Positions 30,523 to 39,127 of a DNA stretch of 39,127 nt are shown in pieces (position 1 is the first letter of the stretch; each line of letters opens with the position of its first letter). The notes beneath the pieces were generated by a model. The model ran no database searches. It was not told where the DNA came from and saw only the letters and a program-made list of their open reading frames with translations. The position numbers were made by a program, and so were the translations under genes. Origin of the DNA: an uncultured Sphingomonadaceae bacterium (GTDB taxonomy: Bacteria > Pseudomonadota > Alphaproteobacteria > Sphingomonadales > Sphingomonadaceae); NCBI GenBank assembly GCA_947499975.1, contig CANMQE010000007.1:1-39127 (forward strand). The letters run 5' to 3'.

Positions 30523-31655
30523 CCGGAGGTTTCATTCCCCGCGTAGAACGGCAATTCCACAACTTCAGCGCGGGCTGGCGTGTCGCCCAGGGCAACGTCC
30601 AGAACTTTCCCGATCTCGGCCTGATCCGTCGCAACCAGGGCAAGAGCGATGTTCTTGTCGAGGCGCGGTGAATACACGGCAGAGGTGACGATACCGATCG
30701 TGTCGCCATCCTCCATCACGTCCCAGTAATCTTCATTCGCCCCGTCCAGCGGCGGGCAATCTATCACCAGCCCGACCTGCTTTCGCGCCGGTCCTTCGTC
30801 ATGGATGCGGCGCAGTGCTGCCTTGCCGATGAAGTCTGCATCCATGTCGAGATCGACGAGCCGGCCCATGTTCAATTCGTAAGGATTGGTGTTGGCGTCG
30901 GCATCGGCCCGATAGGAGAGCAAGGCCCCCTCGATCCGGCGGATGGTGGAGGTGTGGCCGGGCTTCAGCCCCAGCGGCTCGCCGGCAGTCATAACCTTTT
31001 CCCACAACTCGTCCCCGCGCGTGTGGTCGAGCAGGAAGAGCTCGTAGCCGAATTCCTTGGACCAACCCGTGCGCGACACGATCAGCGGGATCGAGTCCAG
31101 ATCGATGCGACGGTGATGGAAATACTTGAGGTCATCCAGCCGGTCGCCGAACAGTTCGTGCATCACGTCCCCGGATTTCGGTCCCTGCAATTGCAGCGGG
31201 GATGCGTCTGGTTCGCCCAGCGTCACGTCGAAATCGCCGTTCACGCAGACGCCCTTGGCCCACAGCATGATGTCGGAATCGGATAGCGAAAGCCAGAAAC
31301 GGTCTTCCGCCAGTTTCAGTAGGATGGGATCGTTCAGCAGGCCACCCTTTTCGTCCACCAGCATCACGTATTTGCATTGGCCGGGCTGCATGTCGGAAAG
31401 ATCGCGCGGGGTCAGCTTCTGCACGAAGCGCGCTGCGTCCGGCCCGGCGATCTCCACCTGTCGTTCCGCCCCCACGTCGCACAGGATAGCGTCGTTCACG
31501 AGGTTCCAGAAGTTTTCCTGCGCATCGCCGTAGCTGCGGGGCAGATACATGTGATTGTAGACGGAGAACGCCTTTACGCCCCAGCGCAACGTCGCTTCAA
31601 AATAGGGCGATTTGCGCACGAGCGTGCCGAACACGTAATCTTCTGGCCTGGTCAT
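30519..31655 (-). CDS. Aminomethyltransferase (GcvT fold), DmdA-like
   Basis: 378 residues from ATG 31655. The GcvT fold is clear (DVGAERQVEIAGPDAARFVQKLTPRDL, GGLLNDPILLKLAEDRFWLSLSDSDIMLWAKGV, and a C-terminal IGIVTSAVYSPRLDKNIALALV). The N-terminal FEATLRWGVKAFSVYNHMYLPRSY and the SRTGWSKEFGYELFL block are closer to what I recall of DMSP demethylase DmdA than of the glycine cleavage T protein. DmdA transfers a methyl group of dimethylsulfoniopropionate to tetrahydrofolate. Specificity cannot be proven by eye; other folate-dependent methyl or formaldehyde transferases share the fold. It stands alone between convergent and codirectional genes. Confidence 0.75.
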   Translation of the reverse strand: MTRPEDYVFGTLVRKSPYFEATLRWGVKAFSVYNHMYLPRSYGDAQENFWNLVNDAILCDVGAERQVEIAGPDAARFVQKLTPRDLSDMQPGQCKYVMLVDEKGGLLNDPILLKLAEDRFWLSLSDSDIMLWAKGVCVNGDFDVTLGEPDASPLQLQGPKSGDVMHELFGDRLDDLKYFHHRRIDLDSIPLIVSRTGWSKEFGYELFLLDHTRGDELWEKVMTAGEPLGLKPGHTSTIRRIEGALLSYRADADANTNPYELNMGRLVDLDMDADFIGKAALRRIHDEGPARKQVGLVIDCPPLDGANEDYWDVMEDGDTIGIVTSAVYSPRLDKNIALALVATDQAEIGKVLDVALGDTPARAEVVELPFYAGNETSG

Positions 31656-31728
31656 GCAGCCTATATGATCGGGCAGCAGCTTTGGTTTCCGCCCGCCGCC
31701 CGGCACGGCCAGCAGCGATCACCCGTTC

Positions 31729-33234
31729 CTAGGGGTGGGGAGCCAGTCCGATTTCCACGCCGGTCTTGTCGGTCAGGGCGAACTTGTCGACGAGATCCGC
31801 GCTTGCCTCGTTCAGGCCGACCACCTGCACGCTGCGGCCATTGCGGCGCATGCGATCCACCACCTTGTCCAGCGCGCCGACGCCGGAAATGTCCCAGAAA
31901 TGCGCCTTCGTCACGTCCACCACCACGTTATCGGCGGGGTCGTCCATCCGGCTTTCGGGGCCAATCGCGTAGAAGAAGCGATCCACGCTGGCGAAGAAGA
32001 TCTGGCCGGTAATGTGATAGGTGGCAGTGTCGCCCTCGCGCACGCGCTGCACCTTGAACATCTGCTGCACCTTGCCGGTGAAGAAGATGCCCGACAGCAA
32101 TGCGCCCGCCAGCACGCCAAGCGCCAGATTATGCGTCCACACCACGATCACAACGGTCGCCAGCATCACGACGGACGAAGGCCAGGGGTGATGGCGGATG
32201 TTGGGGATGGAGTTCCAGCTGAAAGTGCCGATGCTCACCATGATCATCACGGCCACCAGCGCGGCCATCGGGATGGCGCCCACGATGGGGCCGAGCACGG
32301 CCAGCAGGATCAGCAGGGTAAGGCCGGCGGTAAAGCTGGACAGGCGCCCGCGGCCCCCGCTGGTGACGTTGATCACGGACTGGCCGATCATCGCGCAGCC
32401 GCCCATGCCGCCGAAGAACGCTGCCACGATATTGGCCGCGCCCTGTCCGCCGCATTCGCGCCGCTTGTTGGATTCGGTGTGTGTCATGTCATCCACGATC
32501 TGCGCCGTCAGCAGGCTTTCCAGCAGGCCCACCGCAGCCATCGTCAGCGCATAGGGAGCGATGATCTGGAAGGTTTCCACCGTCAGCGGCACGTCGGGAA
32601 TAATGAAGTAAGGCAGGCCTTCGGGCAGTTCGCCCATGTCGGCCACGGTGTTCACATCCCAGTTCAACCCGATGGAAAGCGCGCCCAGCACGATGATCGC
32701 CACCAGCGGCGAGGGCACGGCGGTGGTAAGCCGGGGCAGCAGGTAGATGATCGCAAGGCCACCCGCCACCATGGCATAGGTCAGCCAGCTGACGCCTTCG
32801 TTTGCAAGGTTGAGCTGTGGCACCTGTGCCATGAAGATCAGGATCGCCAGAGCATTCACGAAGCCGGTGATCACGCTGCGCGATACGAATTGCATCAGCA
32901 GGTCCAGCCGCAGGAAAGCGGCAATGGCCTGGAAGATGCCCATCAGGATGGTTGCGGCGAACAAATATTCCACCCCGTGATCGCGCACCAGCGGCACCAC
33001 CACCACGGCAACCGCGGCCGTCGCGGCGGAAATCATGCCGGGCCGCCCGCCGGTGAAGGCGATCACCATCGCGATGGTGATAGAGGCGTAGAGGCCCACG
33101 CGCGGATCGACACCGGCGATGATCGAGAAACCGATGGCTTCGGGGATGAGGGCCAGCGCCACCACGATGCCTGCAAGAATATCGGCACGCGGCTGGGCGA
33201 GCCAGTCGCGCTTCAGCGCACTGGTGTTGAACAT
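31729..33234 (-). CDS. SulP family anion transporter with STAS domain
   Basis: 501 residues from ATG 33234 (MFNTSALKRDWLAQPRADI), which has GGAAG upstream. About 10 to 12 membrane helices; the SulP signature is in ILAGIVVALALIPEAIGFSIIAGVDPRVGLYASI and FFGGMGGCAMIGQSVINVTSGGRGRLS. The C-terminal STAS domain starts around FKVQRVREGDTATYHI and has VVVDVTKAHFWDISGVGALDKV. Substrate may be sulfate, bicarbonate or another anion; the sequence alone does not decide. Confidence 0.93.
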   Translation of the reverse strand: MFNTSALKRDWLAQPRADILAGIVVALALIPEAIGFSIIAGVDPRVGLYASITIAMVIAFTGGRPGMISAATAAVAVVVVPLVRDHGVEYLFAATILMGIFQAIAAFLRLDLLMQFVSRSVITGFVNALAILIFMAQVPQLNLANEGVSWLTYAMVAGGLAIIYLLPRLTTAVPSPLVAIIVLGALSIGLNWDVNTVADMGELPEGLPYFIIPDVPLTVETFQIIAPYALTMAAVGLLESLLTAQIVDDMTHTESNKRRECGGQGAANIVAAFFGGMGGCAMIGQSVINVTSGGRGRLSSFTAGLTLLILLAVLGPIVGAIPMAALVAVMIMVSIGTFSWNSIPNIRHHPWPSSVVMLATVVIVVWTHNLALGVLAGALLSGIFFTGKVQQMFKVQRVREGDTATYHITGQIFFASVDRFFYAIGPESRMDDPADNVVVDVTKAHFWDISGVGALDKVVDRMRRNGRSVQVVGLNEASADLVDKFALTDKTGVEIGLAPHP

Positions 33235-33357
33235 GAAATCTTCCGCTTGTTTTGGCGCGCGGCGGAGCGCACCGATGATATCGGGATCACCCTTTAAATG
33301 GTGCAGCGCACAATGCAAGGGGGCGCGCCATCTGCGGCTTTGGGAGCGCCGCCACCT

Positions 33358-33930
33358 TTACGGCTGGTTCTGATATTCCTCGGGATACCAGAACGCGTCG
33401 TGACACGCCTTGCAGGTGGGCTGCATGTCGTTGACAAGCTGCGTCACTAGCGCAGCGTCCTTTGCGCGCGATGCGGCCAGCAACCGTTCGGAATGGCGTG
33501 CAAGGTTATCGGACAGGGCGCGGTAGGCAGGCGTGCTGGCATCCAGCCTTTGCTGGATCGCGGCAAGATCCGTTCCCACCGGCGCGTTTGCATAAGGGCC
33601 GTCGGGGTCGGCAGCCACGTATCGGGATGCCTCGGCCATGCGCTGGCTGGCCTGCGCCAGCAATTGCGCCTGATCCTGCAGGTTGGCCCAATGCTCCTGC
33701 GTCATCAGGGCGGAATCGAAATTGCCGTAATCGTCCATCACCTCCACCTGCATGTTCCAGATGAATTCGGTGGGTGGGTTGATCTGCTCGATCATTCCGG
33801 CGCGAAGGTAATAGGTATCGTCCGACGCGGCGTCGGCGGATGTGACATTTTGGCCGGTGCCGGCCTGGTTGGCGGCGCAGGCGGCCAGCAGCGTGGCTCC
33901 CGCCGACGCGATCAGCAGTGCATGGCGCAT
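33358..33930 (-). CDS. Lipoprotein c-type cytochrome (C-terminal CxxCH)
   Basis: 190 residues. Lipobox LAAC with Cys18. A four-helix bundle-like region (QLNxx-type heptads, HWANLQDQAQLLAQASQRMAEASRYV) is followed by a single heme motif CKACH (173-177) near the C-terminus, as in the cytochrome c'/c556 type. The heme-ligand Met is likely in IWNMQVEVM near residue 60. It is probably a periplasmic electron carrier or small-ligand binder. The next gene downstream in the same direction is SulP. Confidence 0.8.
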   Translation of the reverse strand: MRHALLIASAGATLLAACAANQAGTGQNVTSADAASDDTYYLRAGMIEQINPPTEFIWNMQVEVMDDYGNFDSALMTQEHWANLQDQAQLLAQASQRMAEASRYVAADPDGPYANAPVGTDLAAIQQRLDASTPAYRALSDNLARHSERLLAASRAKDAALVTQLVNDMQPTCKACHDAFWYPEEYQNQP

Positions 33931-33945
33931 GATTGTCTCTCCCCT

Positions 33946-35775
33946 TTATTCGGCAGCTTCGCGTGTATCGCTGTCCTCGCTCTGCTGCCTGTTCCACATC
34001 TCGGCATAAAGGCCGTCCGCTCGCAGCAGCTGATTGTGACTGCCTTGCTCCACGATCCGGCCCTTTTCCATGACATTGATCAAATCGGCATCGGCAATGG
34101 TGGAAAGGCGGTGGGCGATGGCGATCGTGGTGCGATCCTCGCTGACGCGCCGCAACGTGGCGAGAATGTCCTGCTCCGTCCGGCTGTCCAGCGCGCTCGT
34201 CGCCTCGTCCAGCAGCAGGATCGGCGGGTTTTTCAGCAGGGTGCGGGCAATGGCCACGCGCTGCTTCTCTCCGCCCGAAAGCTTCAGCCCGCGCTCGCCC
34301 ACCTCGGTGTCGAAACCGTCCGGCAGTTCCTCGATGAAAGGCAGGATGGAAGCATCGCGCGCCGCGCGGCGAACCTGCTCGTCCGTCGGGTCGTTACGGC
34401 CATAGGCGATGTTGTAGCCGATGGTGTCGTTGAACAGCACGCTGTCCTGCGGCACGATGCCGATCTGGCGGCGCAGGCTTTCCTGTGTGATCTCGGCAAT
34501 GTCCTGCCCGTCGATGCAGATGCGGCCCTGCCACGGATCGTAGAAGCGGAACAGCAGCCGCCCGATGGTGGATTTGCCCGCACCCGATGGCCCCACCAGC
34601 GCCACATGCGCGCCTGCCGGTGCCTCGAACGATAGGCCGTGGAGGATCTGGCGATCCTCGTCATAGCCGAAGCTGACATCCTCGAAGGTGACGGTGGGGC
34701 GCCGCACGATCAGGGCAGGCGCGCCGGGCTTGTCCTTCACTTCCAGCGGCATATCCAGCAGGCCGAACATGTCGGCCATGTCGATCAGGCCCTGGCGGAT
34801 CGTGCGATAGACCCATCCCAGCATGTCCAGCGGGCGGAAAAGCTGCATGAGATAGGTGTTCACCAGCACTAGATCGCCGGGAGAAAGATCGCCCTGAGAC
34901 CAGCCCCACACCGTCCAGGCCATGGCAAAGCCCATCATCAGGTTGAGGATGCTGGCCTGCACGATATTCAGCAGGCCGAGGGAGTTCTCTGTCTTGATCG
35001 CGGCTTCGGCATATTGCCCTGCGCTGCTGGAATAGCGTTTGAGCTCGCGCTCCTCCGCGCCGAAATACTTGACCGTCTCGTAATTCAGCAGGCTGTCCAC
35101 CGCGCGGGCCATGGCCTGCCCGTCGAGATCGTTCATCTCCTTGCGCAGCTTCACCCGCCATTCGGTGATGACCTGCGTGATCCAGATGAAGCTGACCACG
35201 GTGACGAGAACGGCAGCCACCAGCTCCCAGCCGAAAATGGTCCAGAAGATCACGCTCACCACCACCAGTTCGATGGCCGTGGGGGCAATGTTGAACAGCA
35301 GGAAATACAGCATGGAACTGATGGACCGCGTGCCGCGCTCCATCACCCGGGTGATCTGGCCCGTACGGCGGGAGAGGTGGAAGCGCAGCGACAGGCGATG
35401 CAGGCGCGCGAACACGTCTTCCGCCAGTCCGAAAACGGCATCCTGCCCCACGCGATTGAAGGTGATGTTGCGCAGCTGGTCGAACAATACGGTGCCGAAA
35501 CGGCCCGCGGCATAGGCAATCACCAGCGACATCGCCAGCCAGACGGCAGGATCGCCATCCGCGCTCATCGTGTCCACCGCGCGGGCGTAGGCAAAGGGCA
35601 GGGTCAGCACCACGATCTTGCCGAGGATCACAAAGATGCCCGCGCCGAAGATGCGGCGCCGCAGGTCAGGGCGACCCTTGGGCCACAGATACGGCAGAAA
35701 TCTGCGCATGGTCGCCCAATCGGCGCTTTCGCCAGTGGCCGTCTTGCTGGCAGTTCGATCGCCGAAATCTCTCAC
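33946..35775 (-). CDS. ABC transporter, ATM1/HMT type (fused TMD-NBD)
   Basis: 609 residues. Six membrane helices (FGAGIFVILGKIVVLTLPFAYARAVDTM and later) precede the NBD with Walker A GPSGAGKST, signature LSGGEKQR, Walker B ILLLDEATSALD and the switch His in IAHRLSTI. The segment RHMLGWVYRTIRQGLIDMADMFGLL and the loop FHLSRRTGQITRVMERGTRSISSMLYF are typical of bacterial relatives of mitochondrial Atm1, exporters of glutathione-derived compounds or heavy-metal conjugates. Substrate here is unknown. Confidence 0.9.
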   Translation of the reverse strand: MRDFGDRTASKTATGESADWATMRRFLPYLWPKGRPDLRRRIFGAGIFVILGKIVVLTLPFAYARAVDTMSADGDPAVWLAMSLVIAYAAGRFGTVLFDQLRNITFNRVGQDAVFGLAEDVFARLHRLSLRFHLSRRTGQITRVMERGTRSISSMLYFLLFNIAPTAIELVVVSVIFWTIFGWELVAAVLVTVVSFIWITQVITEWRVKLRKEMNDLDGQAMARAVDSLLNYETVKYFGAEERELKRYSSSAGQYAEAAIKTENSLGLLNIVQASILNLMMGFAMAWTVWGWSQGDLSPGDLVLVNTYLMQLFRPLDMLGWVYRTIRQGLIDMADMFGLLDMPLEVKDKPGAPALIVRRPTVTFEDVSFGYDEDRQILHGLSFEAPAGAHVALVGPSGAGKSTIGRLLFRFYDPWQGRICIDGQDIAEITQESLRRQIGIVPQDSVLFNDTIGYNIAYGRNDPTDEQVRRAARDASILPFIEELPDGFDTEVGERGLKLSGGEKQRVAIARTLLKNPPILLLDEATSALDSRTEQDILATLRRVSEDRTTIAIAHRLSTIADADLINVMEKGRIVEQGSHNQLLRADGLYAEMWNRQQSEDSDTREAAE

Positions 35776-35884
35776 AGTCCCGGCAAGGTGGGGCCTTTCA
35801 GGGCCGGGGGCAAGGGCAGGGGCAGGGGAAGGGGCAGCCGTGCAGAACGCAGGGCCCGTTACCTCAACTGCGCTGCCGCAAGGA

Positions 35885-37357
35885 TTATCGGGGTGAGGGG
35901 ACCAGCCTGCTCCAGCCGAAGCGATGCAGCCCCAGCACGGCGAAATGGTGGATCTCGGCGTAGGCGGGATGGCGGATCTGGCGCAGGGCCACCAGCCACA
36001 GGCCAGCGCCCAGCATGGCAGCGGAAACCACCTGCACGAACCCCGCCTCTCGCGCGGGCGCGATCCATATGTAGGAAGCCCATACCGGCAGGATCGCCAC
36101 GCCCGTCACCAGCGCCGATTGCAGCCAGATGCGGCCTAGCGCGCTCCAGCGAAAGCCCACCACCGATTGCAGGAACGGGGCATGGATCGCCAACCATGCG
36201 AAGCCGTAGGCAACCCGGCTGGCTGCCGCCGCCTCCAGCGAGAACCACGCCCCGATGGCCAGCAGCACCACCGATGCCGTGGTGTCGAGGCCGAAGCGCC
36301 ACAGCAGCGGGCGCGTGCGTTTCAGCAGGATGGGCAGTTCGACATGCAGGGGCAGGGCGATCATCAGCACCTGCGCCATTGCAATCCATTCCAGCGGACG
36401 GGCCGCGCCAAGCCAGCGTTCTCCGTAAAGGATGTTGATCACAGGCACGGCGCAGGCGGCAAGGCCTGCCATCGTCGGCCAGGTAAATGCGGTGAAACTG
36501 GCGGTAACCCGCTCGTAATGCGGCCCCAGCGGATCGCCGCGATCGCGAAAGCGCGCGAAGGCGGGGTAGAACACGGTCGTCATCCCACCACTTACCAGCC
36601 AGCGCAACTGCCAGGCGAGGCCGTAGGCCCGCGCGAACAGGCCGACTGCGACTGTATCCAGCAGCCGCCCGATCAGCAGTTCCGGCAAGCGGGAGCCAAG
36701 CTGCGAAAGGCCGTTCAGCACCGTGGAGAAACCGCCGAAGCGCAGCACCGGCATGGCGCCATCCAGTCGCGGCGGTATCGGCAACTTTCCACCCACGCGC
36801 CATTGCGCGATTGCCGCGCGCGCCACCTGCTGCGCGAAAGCGCCCCACGCCAGCGCCATCGCGCCATAGCCGTGCCAGGCAAGCGAGATCGCTACCGCCG
36901 CGTTGGTCAGCACCACGCCGATCTCGATCATGGTGTTGGATCGGAAATCCATTTCCCGGTGCAGCAGCGCCATCGGCACCGTGGCCAGCGGCACGAAGAA
37001 ATAGCTGGCGGCCACCACCAGCAGCAGCGGCAGCAACCCCGGCATGTCGTAGAAGGCCGCGGCGGGCCAACTCAGCAGAACGCAGAGGCCTGCAATCGCC
37101 CAGCTGATGGAAAGCGAGACCGTGAAGGCGGTGCGGATCCCCTCGTTATCGAGGTCAGGCTCTCCCGCAACGTAGCGATTGATGCCGAACTCCTGCAGCA
37201 CCGCCAGCAGCGAGACGAAGGAGAACGCAATGGTGAATAGGCCCAGCTCATCAGGATCGATGAACCAGCGCGCCAGTATCACGCTGGCGGCGAACTGGAT
37301 GATGAAAGCTCCCATCTGGCTGGCCATCGCCAGCAGGGCTGCACCGCGCACCGTCAC
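35885..37357 (-). CDS. Oligosaccharide flippase (Wzx-like, MATE/MOP superfamily)
   Basis: 490 residues from GTG 37357, which overlaps the upstream glycosyltransferase stop as GTGA. About 12 to 14 membrane helices; LAMASQMGAFIIQFAASVILARWFIDPDELGLFTIAFSFVSLLAVLQEFGINRYV is the typical N-terminal part. It moves lipid-linked sugar units across the inner membrane. Coupling with a GT2 gene supports a role in surface polysaccharide. Confidence 0.88.
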   Translation of the reverse strand: MTVRGAALLAMASQMGAFIIQFAASVILARWFIDPDELGLFTIAFSFVSLLAVLQEFGINRYVAGEPDLDNEGIRTAFTVSLSISWAIAGLCVLLSWPAAAFYDMPGLLPLLLVVAASYFFVPLATVPMALLHREMDFRSNTMIEIGVVLTNAAVAISLAWHGYGAMALAWGAFAQQVARAAIAQWRVGGKLPIPPRLDGAMPVLRFGGFSTVLNGLSQLGSRLPELLIGRLLDTVAVGLFARAYGLAWQLRWLVSGGMTTVFYPAFARFRDRGDPLGPHYERVTASFTAFTWPTMAGLAACAVPVINILYGERWLGAARPLEWIAMAQVLMIALPLHVELPILLKRTRPLLWRFGLDTTASVVLLAIGAWFSLEAAAASRVAYGFAWLAIHAPFLQSVVGFRWSALGRIWLQSALVTGVAILPVWASYIWIAPAREAGFVQVVSAAMLGAGLWLVALRQIRHPAYAEIHHFAVLGLHRFGWSRLVPSPR

Positions 37358-38400
37358 GCTGGCTGCACCTTGCCGGATGGCGCGGATTCTATCTCCGGCA
37401 CCCCGGCACCACGCGCGTGGCGACGGCGGCGCAGCGCCAGCATCGGCGCGGCGAGGGACGGGATGACGCTCCACAGGGCAAAGTAGAGCCGCCAGACGGG
37501 GCCAAGCTCCGGTCCTGCGCTGGCTTTCAGGGATGCAAGGGCGCGGCGATCACCATCGATGATCCGGTTCGCGGCAAGGGAGAAGCGCAGTTCGCGCCTG
37601 TTCAGCGCGATCATGCGCCGGGCAATCGCAGCTTCCGGCGCGCCTTCGGGCAACGCCGCCAGTGCCTTTTCGAACGTCTGGATATTGCCTTTCAGCATCT
37701 TCAGTTCCGAGGCCGAGGCGGATTGTCCGCGCACCCTGTAATCGGCCAATACTTCGTCGATGTAGAGCGCGTGGCCACCCAGCAGCATCAGCCGGACCCA
37801 GAAATCGAAATCCTCCGCATGGCTCATGGCAGGATCGAATCCGCCCACCGCGTCAAAATCCGACCGGCGGAAGGTGGAACCGATGTAGACGCCGAAGCTG
37901 CGGTCCAGCACGTCTGCCAGCGTGCCGCGCTTTCCGTCGCCTGTACCCTGGCCTCCCGCGAAGCAGGGGCACTCCTGCCGCACAGCGCCGAAGATGCGCG
38001 CGTTGACGGTCGCCAGCCTGGCGTTCTCGTCCTCCTCCAGCGCCGCGCAGGTGCGCGCCAGGTAATCGGGCCTCAGCATGTCATCCCCGTCGAGCAGGGC
38101 GATCATGGGTGCGTTGGTCATGGCGATGGCGCGGTTGCGTGCGGTGGAGACGCCGGCGTTATCGGTTTGCAACAGGCTGATGCGCGGGTCTGCAAGAAAA
38201 GGCGCGACGGCGCTTGCCACGTCGTCCGGTGCTCCATCGTCCACCACCACGCATTCCCAATGCCTCATGCTTTGCGCGCGCAGCGATTCGAGTGCGTCGG
38301 CCAGAAGATGTGCCACCCCATAGGCCGGCACGATCACGGCCACGCGCGCGGGCGTACGCGTGGAGTAAGGTGGGGAGGGCGGGTTCTCGCGCGCTGTCAT
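37354..38400 (-). CDS. Glycosyltransferase family 2
   Basis: 348 residues. The nucleotide-sugar fold begins RVAVIVPAYGVAHLLADALESLRAQSMRHWECVVVDDGAPDD. The metal-binding site is MIALLDGDDMLRPDYL, and a second block is AVGGFDPAMSHAEDFDFWVRLMLLG, with the ED motif of the acceptor side. The C-terminal part has a membrane-associated stretch WRLYFALWSVIPSLAAPML. Donor and acceptor are unknown. The longer frame at the 3' side overlaps the flippase gene. Confidence 0.9.
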   Translation of the reverse strand: MTARENPPSPPYSTRTPARVAVIVPAYGVAHLLADALESLRAQSMRHWECVVVDDGAPDDVASAVAPFLADPRISLLQTDNAGVSTARNRAIAMTNAPMIALLDGDDMLRPDYLARTCAALEEDENARLATVNARIFGAVRQECPCFAGGQGTGDGKRGTLADVLDRSFGVYIGSTFRRSDFDAVGGFDPAMSHAEDFDFWVRLMLLGGHALYIDEVLADYRVRGQSASASELKMLKGNIQTFEKALAALPEGAPEAAIARRMIALNRRELRFSLAANRIIDGDRRALASLKASAGPELGPVWRLYFALWSVIPSLAAPMLALRRRRHARGAGVPEIESAPSGKVQPA

Positions 38401-38689
38401 TGCGCGGCTGCATTAACCGCGCGGATGTAAAGATTGCCTCAATGAAGGGGCGGGCCGTGATTCCCGCGTTAAGGTGATCGAATGCCACCGCATTGAAAGG
38501 CGATTCACGGACTTGCGGGCAATGGTCGTCCCGATTCACGGCAGGAATCTGCAGATATCGAGTGGGTGAATGGAGGGGGCGAGCGCGCTGCCAGAGTGAA
38601 AGTCCACGCGAAGGCGGAGAAAAAATCGTTACCTTTCAATGCGTTGGGATAAAAAACGACATTTTTGAAAGAAAATTGCAAAAACCCCA

Positions 38690-38718
38690 TTGATCGAATC
38701 CCCGGTGCGGCCTAGATG
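38690..38718 (+). promoter_or_regulatory. rrn promoter (-35 TTGATC, -10 TAGATG)
   Basis: TTGATC at 38690-38695 and TAGATG at 38713-38718 are separated by 17 bases, with an A/T-rich tract directly upstream. A TAGATG -10 preceded by a C-rich spacer is the form I know from sphingomonad rRNA promoters. Transcription would start near 38725. Confidence 0.65.
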
Positions 38719-38842
38719 GGCTCCACCGACGCGGCGCTGACGGTTCAGCCGCTCTCGCCGCAACGGTCGCCAACACTAACGGATAGCCGGATCCCCCGGT
38801 GCAAATCGGGGAACCCTTAGCTGTCCGCTTTTATGTGTCGGT

Positions 38843-38855
38843 TGGTTCTTTGACA
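38843..38855 (+). promoter_or_regulatory. boxA-like antitermination element
   Basis: TGGTTCTTTGACA resembles the E. coli rrn boxA TGCTCTTTAACA and lies about 230 bases before 16S, where such an element is expected for NusB/NusE loading. Confidence 0.6.
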
Positions 38856-39085
38856 TTGTTGTTTGATGATGAAGGGACATGTGGGCGACGGCGCCCCGTC
38901 TGCGAAACTCAAGGTCGCAGTAACGGGTAATCAAGCCGACGCCACATCCTGATCGGACTCCACGTTCGGTCTGTGATGATGCATGTTCATTCGTATCCAT
39001 TACGTTTGACAGTGCAGGTATCGGCTCCTTGAAGCTTATGCCTTGCCGGTTAGCAGTTTACTGTGCCGGCTTGGTGTATGACACA

Positions 39086-39127
39086 AACTTGAGAGTTTGA
39101 TCCTGGCTCAGAACGAACGCTGGCGGC
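39086..39127 (+). rRNA. rrs: 16S rRNA, 5' end (partial)
   Basis: The last 42 bases contain the universal start of 16S rRNA, AGAGTTTGATCCTGGCTCAG, followed by AACGAACGCTGGCGGC, the alphaproteobacterial form. Only the first part lies in the window; the exact mature 5' end is uncertain by a few bases. Confidence 0.97.

Larger units (their letters stand above)
38401..39085 (+). promoter_or_regulatory. rRNA operon promoter and leader region
   Basis: No protein gene is expected here. An AT-rich stretch (38636-38689) acts as a likely UP element before the core promoter. Downstream are a boxA-like element and an inverted repeat formed by ATGTGGGCG (about 38879) and CGCCACAT (about 38939), likely folding the pre-rRNA leader. 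TTGACA at 39005-39010 lacks a good -10 partner. Confidence 0.7.

Noticed and set aside
31735..33297. A 520-residue open frame on the plus strand over the SulP gene
   Set aside because: His/Gln/Gly-rich composition without any fold, fully antisense to a well-supported transporter gene.
35014..37240. Long plus-strand frames (474 and 357 residues) over the ABC transporter and flippase
   Set aside because: Composition-biased shadow frames of the minus-strand genes, without recognisable domains.
39005..39010. TTGACA as an additional rRNA promoter
   Set aside because: No acceptable -10 element at 16 to 18 bases; the promoter at 38690-38718 is better.
1..39127. CRISPR arrays, insertion sequences with terminal repeats, toxin-antitoxin pairs or defence operons
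   Set aside because: No regularly spaced repeats, no transposase, and no recognisable defence domains were found on either strand.

Overview
The window looks like chromosomal DNA of an alphaproteobacterium in the Sphingomonadales, most likely an Erythrobacteraceae-type marine or freshwater bacterium. The evidence is the gene content (COQ9, ubiquinol-cytochrome c chaperone, DUF177, EipA/DUF1134, HslUV, an ATM1-type ABC transporter), the high GC, the form of the rRNA leader and promoter, and the start of 16S rRNA at the right edge. The assignment rests on gene content and style, not on a database match.

Positions 1 to about 15,735 look like an integrated mobile element. A P4-type tyrosine integrase (14263-15576) lies just downstream of the 3' end of a tRNA-Ser(GCT) gene (15736-15827), converging with an AlpA-like HTH protein. 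The other end of the element is not in the window. The left part (1-3736) holds mobile-element proteins of unknown role: a partial exonuclease-like C-terminus, three unassigned ORFs and an AT-richer gene with the three motifs of an HUH endonuclease. The centre (3984-13332) is a copper-resistance island of two divergent operons. The leftward operon is multicopper oxidase CopA, CopB, an NTF2/SnoaL-like protein broken by one in-frame stop, and a PepSY protein. The rightward operon is a CsoR repressor, a DUF2231 membrane protein, a Met/His-tailed lipoprotein, a DUF411 protein, a Cu+ P1B-ATPase, a 59-residue ion-channel pore remnant and a DUF305 membrane protein. Two G/C-tract inverted repeats in the divergent promoter are probable CsoR operators. 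The island thus combines sensing, cytoplasmic export, periplasmic oxidation and binding, and outer-membrane sequestration.

From the tRNA rightward the genes are ordinary core genome: DUF1134/EipA, an aromatic/aspartate aminotransferase, riboflavin genes ribE and ribD, a YgjP-type metalloprotease, a YcgN-type Cys-cluster protein, SCO1, an ankyrin protein, COQ9, feoAB with a candidate Fur site, ssb, hslUV, bamE, a cytochrome bc1 chaperone, DUF177, a DmdA-like aminomethyltransferase, a SulP transporter with STAS domain, a c-type cytochrome lipoprotein, an ATM1-type ABC exporter, and a flippase/glycosyltransferase pair. The last 700 bases are an rRNA operon promoter and leader leading into the 5' end of 16S rRNA.

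I did not find a clearly new defence or regulatory system. The observations most worth a second look are the orphan HUH-like protein, the pore-only channel protein inside a copper-efflux operon, the single-base-type knockout of the SnoaL-like gene, and the double CsoR operator.
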